Source: Lysobacteraceae bacterium (lineage in GTDB: Bacteria > Pseudomonadota > Gammaproteobacteria > Xanthomonadales > Rhodanobacteraceae). From it: a stretch of 64,000 bases of DNA. The position numbers and the translations under genes are program-made. Positions 45,896 through 55,131 of this stretch are shown piece after piece (the first letter of the stretch is position 1; each line of letters begins with the position of its first letter). A model generated the notes under the pieces. That model searched no databases and was not told the DNA's origin. It saw only the letters and a list, made by a program, of their open reading frames with translations. The DNA is taken from NCBI GenBank assembly GCA_028870665.1, contig JAGWPB010000004.1:1-64000 (forward strand), read 5' to 3'.

Positions 45896-46495
45896 TTATT
45901 TTGGCGGCGGTGGCGGAGGCGGCGGCGGTGGTGGCGCCTGCCGGACCACGTACACCGGAGGGCCGAAGCCGTAGCCGAACGGCCCGCCCCACCAGGGATT
46001 GTACCAGGGGCCCCAGAACGGATCGTAGAACGGGTCGGGTTGCTGCGCGTAACGCATGCGCACCGGCCACAGGTGGACGGCATCGGCGACCACGCGCGGA
46101 TAGGGATAGTCATAGTCCCCGACTTTCTTCACCACGGTGCCTTGCAGAACCCCGGTGACGGTCAAGTCGCGGCCCTTGGCATACACCTCGGGGTCGTAGA
46201 ATCCCTGGCGACAGGCGACGAAGCGACCGATCGAGTCGGCGTGGGCGATCGGTCGCGCATCCCCCGTGTCGAGCGGCTTGCCGAGCACGTAAAAGCAGGT
46301 CTGGTCGCGCGCCGGCTCGGTCTGGATGATCTCGCCGCCCCAGCGGACATGGGCGCCGGAAGCGCCGCCATCACCGGCCTGCTGCGGCGTCACTGCGGTG
46401 AACTGCCCGGCCAGATCCTTGGGCACGGTGGCGCAGGAGGACAGGCCGGCGACAGCGAGCGCGATCGCGAACGGTTTGAGAGTGTGCACACGCAT
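45896..46495 (-). CDS. Slp-like outer membrane lipoprotein with C-terminal polyproline tail
   Basis: MRVHTLKPFAIALAVAGLSSCATVPKDLAGQFTAVTPQQ...VRWGGEIIQTEP; lipobox LSSC; ends WYNPWWGGPFGYGFGPPVYVVRQA-P(11)-K. Confidence 0.8.
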   Translation of the reverse strand: MRVHTLKPFAIALAVAGLSSCATVPKDLAGQFTAVTPQQAGDGGASGAHVRWGGEIIQTEPARDQTCFYVLGKPLDTGDARPIAHADSIGRFVACRQGFYDPEVYAKGRDLTVTGVLQGTVVKKVGDYDYPYPRVVADAVHLWPVRMRYAQQPDPFYDPFWGPWYNPWWGGPFGYGFGPPVYVVRQAPPPPPPPPPPPK

Positions 46496-46538
46496 GGTCC
46501 TGCTCCTTGATGCGCTGCGAGTTGCGCAACGCGGGCGG

Positions 46539-48494
46539 TTAGGAGATGGCATCCGATTGGACCACAGGATGCGGCCGGAATTTCGTAACGCCATGTATCC
46601 AGTTATGTACGGTTTCGTCAGCGGGGTGCAGCGCGCCATAACGCAACCGCAGGTAGGCTGCCGCCAACTCCAGCAGTTGCGCTGCATCGGCGGCATCCAG
46701 ACGCCTGCTGGCGCGCAGCAGATAGTCGCGCGGCCCTTCGCCGGCGTACCGCGGCAGGCCGCAGTGCTCCAGCCGCCGCTGCAGGCGGGCAAAGCCGCGC
46801 GTGAGCGCGTCGCCGCGGGGCCGTTCGTACAGCGCCAGCGCCAATCCGATCGCCATCAACACGCCGGTACTCCCGGCCAGCAATCCGGCAAGCGAGCGCC
46901 AATCACCGCCATCGCCGAAGCGTGTCAGCAGCCCGCGCTGGCGCAGCGCATTGAATCCGATAACGGCCTGGTCCCACAGTCGGTTGACGATGTCGATGCG
47001 ATTGCGCAGCCCGCGCAGCCAGTCGACCTGATACCAGGCCCCGCTGCCGGCATCCGCAGCGCCGGCACCCAGGCTGATGCGGTCCGGTCGCACCGCTGCC
47101 GTGGGGTCGACGCGTGTCCAGCCGGCATTGGGCAGCCAGACCTCGGACCAGGCGTGGGCATCGGACTGGCGCACCAGCAGGTAGTGACCGAGGCGGTTGT
47201 GAAAGCCGCCCTGGTAACCACCGATCACCCGCGCCGGGATACCGGCTGCGCGCATCAGGAATGTGAATGCCGAGGCGTAGTGTTCACAGAAGCCGGCGCG
47301 GGTGTCGAACAGGAAGTCGTCCACGCTGTTGCGACCGAGTGGCGGCGGCGCCAGCGTGTAGCTGAAGCCGTCGTCGTGGAACATCCGCAGTGCCGCCTGC
47401 ACGATGGCGGCATCGTCACGGCCGAACCGTGTCCGCCACCGTGCGGCCAGCGCGCGGGCACGCGGATCGAAGCCGGCCGGCAACTGCAGGTTCAAGCGGC
47501 GTGCGGCCGGCGTCAGCACCGGCTCAAGGATGCGTTCTGGCGCTGACCAGACGCCATAGCGCAGGCGTGCATCCACCGCCTTGGCGCGCAGCAGGGTGCG
47601 TGCGCGGGTCAGCGTGGCTCCCGCGGGGGCGTCGAGCGGCGTGTCCAATGCAAACAGCAGGTGGCGCCGGGTCGGTTCCAGCGTGACCACGTAGTGCAGC
47701 GCGGGCGCGGTCGGCCGCATCAACTCGACGGCCGGGCCGAGTTGACCGCTGCCGGAGGTCGACCAGGTGCGACCGTCGAAATGCTCCATGACCACGCCGC
47801 GGAAATAGCGTTCGGCGCGCGGCGGCACCGGTCCGTCGAAGCCGACCCGGAAGGCAGGACTGTCATCCACCAGCAGCTGGGTGTATTCACCGGGCGTCAT
47901 GGTGTCGCCAACACCGGTGCGCGCGGCGGTGTCGGCCGGGGCACCCCACAGGGGCGTGCTCAGGCGCGGCACCAGGACGAACCCCAGCAGGGCGGCCGGC
48001 AACGCCGCGGCCAGCAGCAGCGCCGGCGCGGACCACAGCACGCGTCGCGCATCGGCACCGGGCGCCGGTTGCAGCGCGGTCAGAGTGGCCAGCAGCGGCA
48101 ACAGTGCCGTGGCCGCCAGCAGCGTCATCGGCAAGCTCTGATTGAACAGCAGGGAGCTCATCAGCAGAAACGCCGCGAACAGCACCGCGGCGCGGGCGTC
48201 GCGCGGGCGTTGGGACTCGAGCAGCTTGAGCACCAGCAGGCCGACCGCGAAAGCCGCGCCCGGCGCGCGTCCGAACAGGGTGCCGTAGGTGGCGATCACT
48301 GCCGTCAGCAACACGACGAGCAGGCCCAGCCGCAGCAGGGTGGGCACGTGGCCGCCGCGCCGCTGCTGCAGCCAGCGCAACGCGATCAGCAGCGCCAGCA
48401 CCCCGGTCAGCCAGATCGGCAGGTGTGATGCATGCAACGCCAGGACCGCGGCCACGCTCAGGCACAGCAGGCCGAAGGCACGACGGTCGAGCAT
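46539..48494 (-). CDS. TgpA-like transmembrane transglutaminase (DUF3488 + transglutaminase core)
   Basis: Multi-TM N-terminus then DDFLFDTRAGFCEHYASAFTFLMRAAGIPARVIGGYQGGFHNRLGHYLLVRQSDAHAWSEVWLPNAGWTRVDPTAAV (Cys-His-Asp transglutaminase pattern). Confidence 0.93.
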   Translation of the reverse strand: MLDRRAFGLLCLSVAAVLALHASHLPIWLTGVLALLIALRWLQQRRGGHVPTLLRLGLLVVLLTAVIATYGTLFGRAPGAAFAVGLLVLKLLESQRPRDARAAVLFAAFLLMSSLLFNQSLPMTLLAATALLPLLATLTALQPAPGADARRVLWSAPALLLAAALPAALLGFVLVPRLSTPLWGAPADTAARTGVGDTMTPGEYTQLLVDDSPAFRVGFDGPVPPRAERYFRGVVMEHFDGRTWSTSGSGQLGPAVELMRPTAPALHYVVTLEPTRRHLLFALDTPLDAPAGATLTRARTLLRAKAVDARLRYGVWSAPERILEPVLTPAARRLNLQLPAGFDPRARALAARWRTRFGRDDAAIVQAALRMFHDDGFSYTLAPPPLGRNSVDDFLFDTRAGFCEHYASAFTFLMRAAGIPARVIGGYQGGFHNRLGHYLLVRQSDAHAWSEVWLPNAGWTRVDPTAAVRPDRISLGAGAADAGSGAWYQVDWLRGLRNRIDIVNRLWDQAVIGFNALRQRGLLTRFGDGGDWRSLAGLLAGSTGVLMAIGLALALYERPRGDALTRGFARLQRRLEHCGLPRYAGEGPRDYLLRASRRLDAADAAQLLELAAAYLRLRYGALHPADETVHNWIHGVTKFRPHPVVQSDAIS

Positions 48495-49474
48495 CACGGC
48501 AGCAGCGCCAGTGCGCGCTGGCATGCATGCCAATGCGTCTCGCCGCGGTCGGGGCCCAGTGTGACCTCGGGCAGGACCAGGCTCCAGCGTGCCCGCGCCG
48601 CCTGCGCCTCGTTGACCCAGTGTGCGAGGCACGCGATGCGGCGCTCGGCGTCGATGCCATGCAGCGCATGCCAGTCGAGGCGCCATTCGGCATCATCGCT
48701 GGCGCGCTCGGACTGACGCACGCGCAGGTCATCGTGATGCGCGCTGGCCTTCCAGGCGATGCGCCGCGGCGGGTCGCCCGCGAGATATTCGCGCAGGCCT
48801 GCACTGTCGTCGCTGTCGTCCCCGGCCGGCGCGGCGCGCGCGCCGGCCGGATCGGGCGCAGGGGGTATCGCGGCCACGATCTCGGCGCGTGCGTACACCA
48901 GCAGCGCTGCCTGCGGCCGCAGCCAGCTCCAGGCACGGAACAGCCCGAATGGCCAGCTGCTGTGGAGCTTCAGCGGCGGCAGCGGCATCCAGCCGCGGCG
49001 CACGGTCGGCAGCGCCAGGTTTACGCGGCCGATACCGTCGCGATCGACGGCGAGCGCACCATCGATGTCCCCCGCACTGACGATCAGGCCGCGGTGCGGC
49101 CGACCGGCGGCGCTGAAGCTCAGCGTCACCCGCAGCGGTCGCCCTGCCGGTGCGCTGCCGGTCGCGATGGCATCGAGGCGCAGGCCGTTCAGTGCGCGAA
49201 ACGCGCCGTACATGCTGTTGACCGCAGCGGCACCGAGCAGGCAGGTCAGCAGCAGGGCGGCATTGTTGTTGTAGTTGAGTGCGCCCAGCAGCATCACCAG
49301 CAGCATGGTCGCAAAGAGCAGTCCGAATCCGGTCGGCACGATGTAGATGCGGCGACGGTGCAGCAGGATCGGCAGCGGCTCGACTCGCCGCTGGCGGGTC
49401 AGCGCCGGCAGGCGGATCTCGGCACGCCGCGCGACGGCAGCGACTCCTGCACGCAGCCGTGCAGCCGCGCTCAT
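48494..49474 (-). CDS. DUF58 domain-containing membrane protein
   Basis: RRIYIVPTGFGLLFATMLLVMLLGALNYNNNAALLLTCLLGAAA...LREYLAGDPPRRIAWKASAHHDDLRVRQSE; between MoxR and TgpA-like genes. Confidence 0.92.
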   Translation of the reverse strand: MSAAARLRAGVAAVARRAEIRLPALTRQRRVEPLPILLHRRRIYIVPTGFGLLFATMLLVMLLGALNYNNNAALLLTCLLGAAAVNSMYGAFRALNGLRLDAIATGSAPAGRPLRVTLSFSAAGRPHRGLIVSAGDIDGALAVDRDGIGRVNLALPTVRRGWMPLPPLKLHSSWPFGLFRAWSWLRPQAALLVYARAEIVAAIPPAPDPAGARAAPAGDDSDDSAGLREYLAGDPPRRIAWKASAHHDDLRVRQSERASDDAEWRLDWHALHGIDAERRIACLAHWVNEAQAARARWSLVLPEVTLGPDRGETHWHACQRALALLP

Positions 49475-50415
49475 GTCGGTACCGCGACTCCGGCCAGCAG
49501 CGCCGGCGCCAGCGCCTCGCCGGCGGCGGTCCCGGTCGCGACCAGGCGATGCGCGGCGACCGCGACGAACACCGCCTGCACGTCTTCCGGGATCACGAAG
49601 TCGCGCCCGTGCAACAGTGCCCAGGCGCGTGCGGCAGCCAGCAGCGCCAGGCCGGCGCGCGGTGACAGCCCGATGCGGATGCCGGGATGCCGGCGACTGG
49701 CCTCGAGCAGCAACTGCAGATAGTCGAGCAGCGCCGGATGGGCCAGCACGTCGCGCGCCCGTGCGCGCAGGGCGAGTATCGCCGCGGCGTCGAGTGCCGG
49801 TGTCAGGCGCCCGATCAGGTCGCGGCGATCAACTCCGGCCAGCAGTGCGCGTTCCTCGGCGTGCGCCGGGTAGCCGAGGGTGATACGCATCAGAAAGCGG
49901 TCGAGCTGCGAATCCGGCAGCGGATAGGTGCCGGCGGCATCGAGCGGATTCTGCGTCGCGACCACGAAAAACGGCTGCGGCAGCGGGCGCGTCTCGCCGT
50001 CCACGCTGGCCTGGGACTCGGCCATGGCCTCGAGCAGCGCGCCCTGCGTCTTCGGCGTGCCGCGGTTGATTTCGTCGGCCAGCAGCAGCTGGGTGAACAG
50101 CGGCCCCGGATGGAAGCGGAAAGCGTCCGCCTCGCGCGCATAGATGCCGACGCCGATAATGTCCGAAGGCAGCAGGTCGCTGGTGAACTGCACGCGCTGA
50201 CAGGAAAGTCCTGCGGTGGCGGCCAGCGCATGCGCCAGCGTGGTCTTGCCGACTCCGGGTACGTCCTCGATCAGCAGATGACCGCCGGCGAGCAGGCAGG
50301 CGAAGGCGAGTTTCACGGCATGCTGCTTGCCGAGCAGGATGCCGTTGACCTGATTCAGCGCGAGCTCGAGGCGCTGCAGGTGGGCGTCACGGTTTGTCGC
50401 AGCGGAGTGCAGCAT
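49471..50415 (-). CDS. MoxR-family AAA+ ATPase
   Basis: GGHLLIEDVPGVGKTTLAHALAATAGLSCQRVQFTSDLLPSDIIGV...LLLADEINRGTPKTQGALLEAMAESQASVDGETRPLPQPFFVVATQNPLDAAGTYPLPDSQLDRFLMRI. Confidence 0.97.
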   Translation of the reverse strand: MLHSAATNRDAHLQRLELALNQVNGILLGKQHAVKLAFACLLAGGHLLIEDVPGVGKTTLAHALAATAGLSCQRVQFTSDLLPSDIIGVGIYAREADAFRFHPGPLFTQLLLADEINRGTPKTQGALLEAMAESQASVDGETRPLPQPFFVVATQNPLDAAGTYPLPDSQLDRFLMRITLGYPAHAEERALLAGVDRRDLIGRLTPALDAAAILALRARARDVLAHPALLDYLQLLLEASRRHPGIRIGLSPRAGLALLAAARAWALLHGRDFVIPEDVQAVFVAVAAHRLVATGTAAGEALAPALLAGVAVPT

Positions 50416-52084
50416 GGGCGTCGGGTCCGCGAGTCAATGGCCAGTCTGGCGCAGGACGGGTGAGGGCAGTGTAGCGGCGCGCACCCGGCACCGGGCCGCG
50501 CTGTTCGTGGCGCTGTGGGCGCTGCTGCAGGCGTTGAAGGGGTTGCTGCTGACGCGCCTAGCGCTGCTGCCGGACGAGGCGTTCTACGCCTGGGAGGGCC
50601 GCCATCCGGCCTGGGGCTACAGCGATCTGCCGCCACTGACGGCGTTGCTGACCCGGCTGGGGCAGGCCCTGCTCGGGCAGGGTGCAGCCGGCGTGCGCTT
50701 CCCGTTTTTCATGCTCGGCGCGGCGTTGCCATGGCTGGTGGTGGCCTACGGGCGCCTGGTCGGCGGGCGCCGCGTCGGCTGGAACGCGGGCCTGTTGGCG
50801 TTGGCGCTGCCGATGCTGTCCACGCTGGGTGTCCTGGCGCTGCCCGATGTGCCGTTGACGGCGTTCGCGCTGATTGCACTGATCGCGCTGGAGCGCGCCG
50901 CGCGCGCCGGCCGCCGGCGCGACTGGCTGCTGCTGGGCATGGCGCTGGCACTGGCCGCATTCACCCATTACCGCGCCGGCATGTTCGCGCTGGCCGGGCT
51001 GGCGTTTGTCCTGCTGACACCGCGCGGGCGGCGGCTGTGGCGGCAGCCCGGCTGGTACGGCGCGCTGGCACTGGGTCTGATCGCCACCTTGGTCGTGGTC
51101 GGCTGGAACCTGCATCACCACTGGCAGGCACTGGACTTCCAGCTGGTGCAGCGCAATCCGTGGCATTTCCAGCCGCGCGCGCTGGTCGAACCGCTGGAGC
51201 AGGCCGCGGTGGTGACGCCGCTGCTTTACGGACTGCTGCTGTGGTCCCTGGCACGCGCGCTGCGGCGCGTGCGCCGCGGCACGCCGTGGGATCTGGCCGC
51301 GATCACCGCCGTAACGCTGCTGGGTGGCTATTTCGTGTTCGGGCTGTTCGCCGACGATCAGCATTTCCGCCTGCACTGGCCGCTGCCGGGCTATCTGCCG
51401 CTGCTGCCGCTGCTGGCGCGCGACGCCGCTGCGCTGTGGCGGCGCGGACGTGTCGTCGCGTGCACCATCCTGGCCGCGACCTTTGCGCTGGCCGCTGCCG
51501 GATTGCTGGCCCTGCTGGCGTGGTTTGCACTGGCCGCCTCGCCCGCACGGGCGACGGACTGGTCGCATTCGAAGCTGTTCCCGAACGTGTTCCTGGGCTG
51601 GCGGCAGGTCGCCGCGCGCACCGGGGATCTGCTGCATGACTGGAGCGGACCGCCACCGTTGCTGGTCACCGACCACTACGCCATGGCCGCCGAGCTCGAA
51701 CTGCTGCTGCATCCGCGGCGCCCGGCATGGACGCTCGACAATCCGCTCAATGCCTATCACGGCCGCGCCCCGCAGCTGGCGGACTGGGGTCGCGACGAAC
51801 GCGGCTTGCGTCGCGCCCATCGCGGCGCTCCGGTGCTGCTGGTGGTGGAGGAGAGCGCGCTCAAGGAGCGCGACCAGCCGGCGTGGCTGCAGTCGATCTG
51901 CCGACGGTTGGCGGACCTGCAGCCGTTGGGGCGGCTGGATCTCTACCGCGGCGAAAAGCGCTATTCGTTCTGGTCGGCGCGAGTGCCGCTGCAGCCACTG
52001 CCGGCGGTCGCCGGCGCGGCCTGCCCGGTCTGGCAGTCCGCGCACGCGGCCTATCTCAGGGCAGAGGCACTCCGCAGGCCCTGA
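50414..52084 (+). CDS. GT39/ArnT-like integral membrane glycosyltransferase
   Basis: LLLTRLALLPDEAFYAWEGRHPAWGYSDLPPLTALLTRLGQALLGQGAAGVRFPFFMLGAALPWLVVAYGRLVGGRRVGW...LPDVPLTAFALIALIALE; multi-TM. Start uncertain: 50414 collides with the divergent MoxR start. Confidence 0.82.
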   Translation: MGVGSASQWPVWRRTGEGSVAARTRHRAALFVALWALLQALKGLLLTRLALLPDEAFYAWEGRHPAWGYSDLPPLTALLTRLGQALLGQGAAGVRFPFFMLGAALPWLVVAYGRLVGGRRVGWNAGLLALALPMLSTLGVLALPDVPLTAFALIALIALERAARAGRRRDWLLLGMALALAAFTHYRAGMFALAGLAFVLLTPRGRRLWRQPGWYGALALGLIATLVVVGWNLHHHWQALDFQLVQRNPWHFQPRALVEPLEQAAVVTPLLYGLLLWSLARALRRVRRGTPWDLAAITAVTLLGGYFVFGLFADDQHFRLHWPLPGYLPLLPLLARDAAALWRRGRVVACTILAATFALAAAGLLALLAWFALAASPARATDWSHSKLFPNVFLGWRQVAARTGDLLHDWSGPPPLLVTDHYAMAAELELLLHPRRPAWTLDNPLNAYHGRAPQLADWGRDERGLRRAHRGAPVLLVVEESALKERDQPAWLQSICRRLADLQPLGRLDLYRGEKRYSFWSARVPLQPLPAVAGAACPVWQSAHAAYLRAEALRRP

Positions 52085-52637
52085 GCGCATGCGTCAGTGC
52101 GATCAGCGGCAGGCCGATCAGCGCAGTCGGGTCCTCGCTCTCGATGCGCTCGAACAAGGCGATACCGAGGCCCTCGCTCTTGAAACTGCCGGCGCAGTCG
52201 AGCGGCTGCTCGCGCTCGACATAGCGGGCGATCTCGTGGATGTCCAGGTTGCGGAAGCGTACGCGGGTCAGGTTGCAACCGCGCTGCAGCCGGCCGTCGC
52301 CGGTGTCGAGCAGGCACCAGGCGGTGTGAAACAGCACCTCGCGACCGCTGCTGTGCTGCAACTGCAGCCGCGCGGTGGCGGCATCGCCCGGCTTGCCGAG
52401 GGTGACGCCATTGAGCTCGGCGGTCTGATCGCTGCCGAGCACCAGCGCGTCGGTACAGTGCGCGCCGACCGCACGCGCCTTGGCCTCCGCCAGACGCACT
52501 GCCAGCGCCCGCGGCGTCTCGCCGGCGCCGGGGCTTTCATCCACCAGAGGCGCACGCTGCTCGAAGGTCGTCGTCACGCGCCGCAGCAACTCGGCGCGGT
52601 AGCTGGACGTCGAGGCCAGCACCAGGCGCCGGGTCAT
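52056..52637 (-). CDS. maf: Maf-like nucleotide pyrophosphatase
   Basis: MTRRLVLASTSSYRAELLRRVTTTFEQRAPLVDESPGAGETPRALAVRLAEAKARAV...LVLGSDQTAELNGVTLGKPGD...CAGSFKSEGLGIALFERIESEDPTALIGLPLIAL. Confidence 0.95.
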   Translation of the reverse strand: MTRRLVLASTSSYRAELLRRVTTTFEQRAPLVDESPGAGETPRALAVRLAEAKARAVGAHCTDALVLGSDQTAELNGVTLGKPGDAATARLQLQHSSGREVLFHTAWCLLDTGDGRLQRGCNLTRVRFRNLDIHEIARYVEREQPLDCAGSFKSEGLGIALFERIESEDPTALIGLPLIALTHALRACGVPLP

Positions 52638-53089
52638 TGCCGCGGCTGCATGATGCCGCGCTCGCGCAGCGCGGCGGCCAGGGCGTTCCGGGCAACGTCC
52701 AGCGCGCTGACCTGATCGGCCAGACGATCCTGTGCGCGGCGCATCGTGGCGAGGGCGCGTTGGAGCTCGCCGAGGTCCGCGCGCGGCGCGCGGTCGCGCA
52801 GCCACAACCGGTGTGCCAGCAGGTCGCGCAAGCCCGCATTCACGGCCGTCAGCGCGGCGCCCCGGCCGCCGTCGCCGCCGCCGGGCAGGGCGGTCATGAC
52901 CGCGTGTGCCGCGTCCAGGCGATCCCGACAGTCCTTCAGTGCCGCCTCGAAATGGTCAGCCTGGGTCAGCAACTGCCCGAGCAGGCGTTCACGCCGACGC
53001 CGCCTGAGATTGCGCCACAGGTAGCGCAAGGCAAGCAGCGCGAGCAGTGTCACGATCGCGACGCCGGTGATCGGCAAAAACTGTTGCAC
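52634..53089 (-). CDS. Hypothetical single-pass membrane protein with helical cytoplasmic region
   Basis: GTG start; VQQFLPITGVAIVTLLALLALRYLWRNLRRRRRERLLGQLLTQADHFEAALKDCRDRLDAAHAV...; one TM segment, basic stop-transfer, helix-forming remainder; 4-bp overlap with maf. Confidence 0.6.
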   Translation of the reverse strand: MQQFLPITGVAIVTLLALLALRYLWRNLRRRRRERLLGQLLTQADHFEAALKDCRDRLDAAHAVMTALPGGGDGGRGAALTAVNAGLRDLLAHRLWLRDRAPRADLGELQRALATMRRAQDRLADQVSALDVARNALAAALRERGIMQPRQ

Positions 53090-53188
53090 CCCGGACCCTC
53101 GGTGGATGGCCGCAGTCTGCCGCAGCGGGGCCAGGCCGTAAACCGTGCGGTTGACTTGCCGCAGTGGGCTACCTAACATCACGCTTTC

Positions 53189-53704
53189 ATGTCTGCGTCA
53201 CTGCCCGACTCGGTGGACGTCTGGCGCATGGTGATGGCGCGACGCTCCTTCGAGGGGACGCTTGCGGTCGCCGCGCTGCCAAGGCTGGTGTCTGCCCTGG
53301 TGGACGATGCGGGCATGGTGCATTTCGCGCTGGAGTTCGGACGCGATGCGTTGGGCACGGCGTTCCTCGACGTGCGGGCGCAGGCCGATCTCCACCTGTT
53401 GTGCCAGCGCTCGCTCGAGCCTTTTGCATGCCCGGTGACGGTCGAAAGCCGGCTCGGACTGATCCGCGAGGAACGCGAAGAGGCCGCCCTGCTGCCGGGC
53501 TACGAGCCACTGCTGGTGGATGCCGAGCCGTTGCGACTGGCGTCGGTGATCGAGGATGAGCTGCTGCTTGCCTTGCCGCTGGTGCCGATGCGGCCGGGCA
53601 GCGAAAACGCTGTTGCGGCATGGGCTGTACCGGCGGATGACGAGTTGGAACCCGCGACGCGCGCCAATCCCTTCGCCGCGTTGCGGACGCTGAAATTACG
53701 ATGA
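53189..53704 (+). CDS. yceD: YceD family (DUF177) protein
   Basis: Precedes rpmF; LHLLCQRSLEPFACPVTVESRLGLI...PLRLASVIEDELLLALPLVPMRPGSE...NPFAALRTLKLR. Confidence 0.9.
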   Translation: MSASLPDSVDVWRMVMARRSFEGTLAVAALPRLVSALVDDAGMVHFALEFGRDALGTAFLDVRAQADLHLLCQRSLEPFACPVTVESRLGLIREEREEAALLPGYEPLLVDAEPLRLASVIEDELLLALPLVPMRPGSENAVAAWAVPADDELEPATRANPFAALRTLKLR

Positions 53705-53725
53705 TCTGATTCCGGAGACTGACTC

Positions 53726-53920
53726 ATGGCCGTGCAAAAAAGCCGCAAGACGCCGTCGCGCCGCGGTATGCGCCGTTCCCACGATGCGTTGAAGACGGTG
53801 CAGCTTTCCACCGATCCGACCAGCGGCGAGGTGCATCGCCGCCATCATGTGACCAAGGATGGCTACTACCGTGGCAAGCAGGTGATCGACACCGGCACCA
53901 AGGTCGCGGACGAGGACTGA
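53726..53920 (+). CDS. rpmF: 50S ribosomal protein L32
   Basis: [64 protein letters not shown]. Confidence 0.98.
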   Translation: MAVQKSRKTPSRRGMRRSHDALKTVQLSTDPTSGEVHRRHHVTKDGYYRGKQVIDTGTKVADED

Positions 53921-54023
53921 GCGCCTGCGCGCCGTCCGTACACCCCGGAGGCGGCGCGGTGACGCGCCGCTTCGCGTTGTGGCCGCGACTTGCCGCGGCG
54001 TGTGCTGAGAGGGTCGCCTACCG

Positions 54024-54992
54024 ATGTATGCACGCATTGCCGGTACCGGCAGCTACCTGCCCAGCCGCGTCGTCAGCAACGCCGATCTCGAGCGCCTGGT
54101 CGATACCAGTGACGAATGGATCCATTCGCGCACCGGCATTCGCCAGCGACACATGGCGGCCGAGGGTGAAACCACGGGCGACCTGGCCTTCCATGCCGCG
54201 ACCGCGGCCTTGCAGGCCGCCGGCGTCGAGGCGGCCGAGATCGACCTGATCGTGCTTGGCACGACCACGCCGGACCTGATCTTCCCCTCGACCGCCTGCC
54301 TGCTGCAGCATCGACTGGGCGCCAACGGCTGCGCGGCCTTCGACGTCAACGCCGCCTGCTCGGGCTTCGTCTACGCGCTGGGTGTTGCCAACGCGATGGT
54401 GCGCGGCGGCCAGTCGAAGAAGGCGCTGGTGGTCGGCGCCGAAACGCTGACGCGCATGCTCGACTGGGGCGATCGCTCGACTTGCGTGCTGTTCGGCGAT
54501 GGCGCCGGAGCGGTGGTGCTGGAGCCCAGCGAGGAGCCCGGCATCATCACCACCAAGCTGCACGCCGATGGCGGCTACAAGCACCTGCTGTACAACCCGG
54601 TCGGTGTTTCGGTCGGCTTCAAGCCGGGCGAGGACAACGCCGGCGTGCGGGTCCTGATGAGCGGCAGCGAGGTGTTCAAGGTCGCGGTGAAGACGCTGGA
54701 CCGCATCGTCGGCGAGACGCTGGAAGCCGCCGGCATGCACGAGTCACAGGTCGACTGGCTGATCCCGCACCAGGCCAACCTGCGCATCATCGAGGCCACT
54801 GCCAAGCGCCTGGGTCTGCCGATGGAGCGCGTGATCGTCACCGTCGATCGCCACGGCAATACCTCCTCGGGTTCGGTGCCGCTGGCGCTGGACGAGGCGG
54901 TGCGCTCGGGTCGCGTGCAGCGCGGACAGAACCTCCTGCTGGAAGCCTTCGGCGGCGGTTTTACCTGGGCATCGGCGCTGATTCGTTATTGA
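54024..54992 (+). CDS. fabH: 3-oxoacyl-ACP synthase III FabH
   Basis: YARIAGTGSYLPSRVVSNADLERLVDTSDEWIHSRTGIRQRHMAAEGE...FDVNAACSGFVYALGVANAM...IPHQANLRIIEATAKRLGLPMERVIVTVDRHGNTSSGSVPLALDEAV. Confidence 0.98.
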   Translation: MYARIAGTGSYLPSRVVSNADLERLVDTSDEWIHSRTGIRQRHMAAEGETTGDLAFHAATAALQAAGVEAAEIDLIVLGTTTPDLIFPSTACLLQHRLGANGCAAFDVNAACSGFVYALGVANAMVRGGQSKKALVVGAETLTRMLDWGDRSTCVLFGDGAGAVVLEPSEEPGIITTKLHADGGYKHLLYNPVGVSVGFKPGEDNAGVRVLMSGSEVFKVAVKTLDRIVGETLEAAGMHESQVDWLIPHQANLRIIEATAKRLGLPMERVIVTVDRHGNTSSGSVPLALDEAVRSGRVQRGQNLLLEAFGGGFTWASALIRY

Positions 54993-55009
54993 GAGCCGGG
55001 GCCCGGGCT

Positions 55010-55131
55010 CGGGGCTCGGGGGAAAACTGAGGCCTTCGGCAACCAGCAACACAGCGCAACGCTTGCCGCTTACTGTTCACTAGGACTCGCGTCGGATGCC
55101 ACCATGAATGCTGCGCTAGCCCCGAGCCCCG
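55010..55131. repeat. 12-bp perfect inverted repeat spanning the fabH-fabD intergenic region and the fabD 5' codons
   Basis: CGGGGCTCGGGG at 55010-55021 and CCCCGAGCCCCG at 55120-55131; both sit in longer GC-rich simple-repeat-like stretches. Confidence 0.7.

Noticed and set aside
45896-45940. GGC/GGT-rich run that could look like a tandem repeat locus
   Set aside because: It is the reverse complement of the in-frame polyproline codons of the Slp-like lipoprotein.
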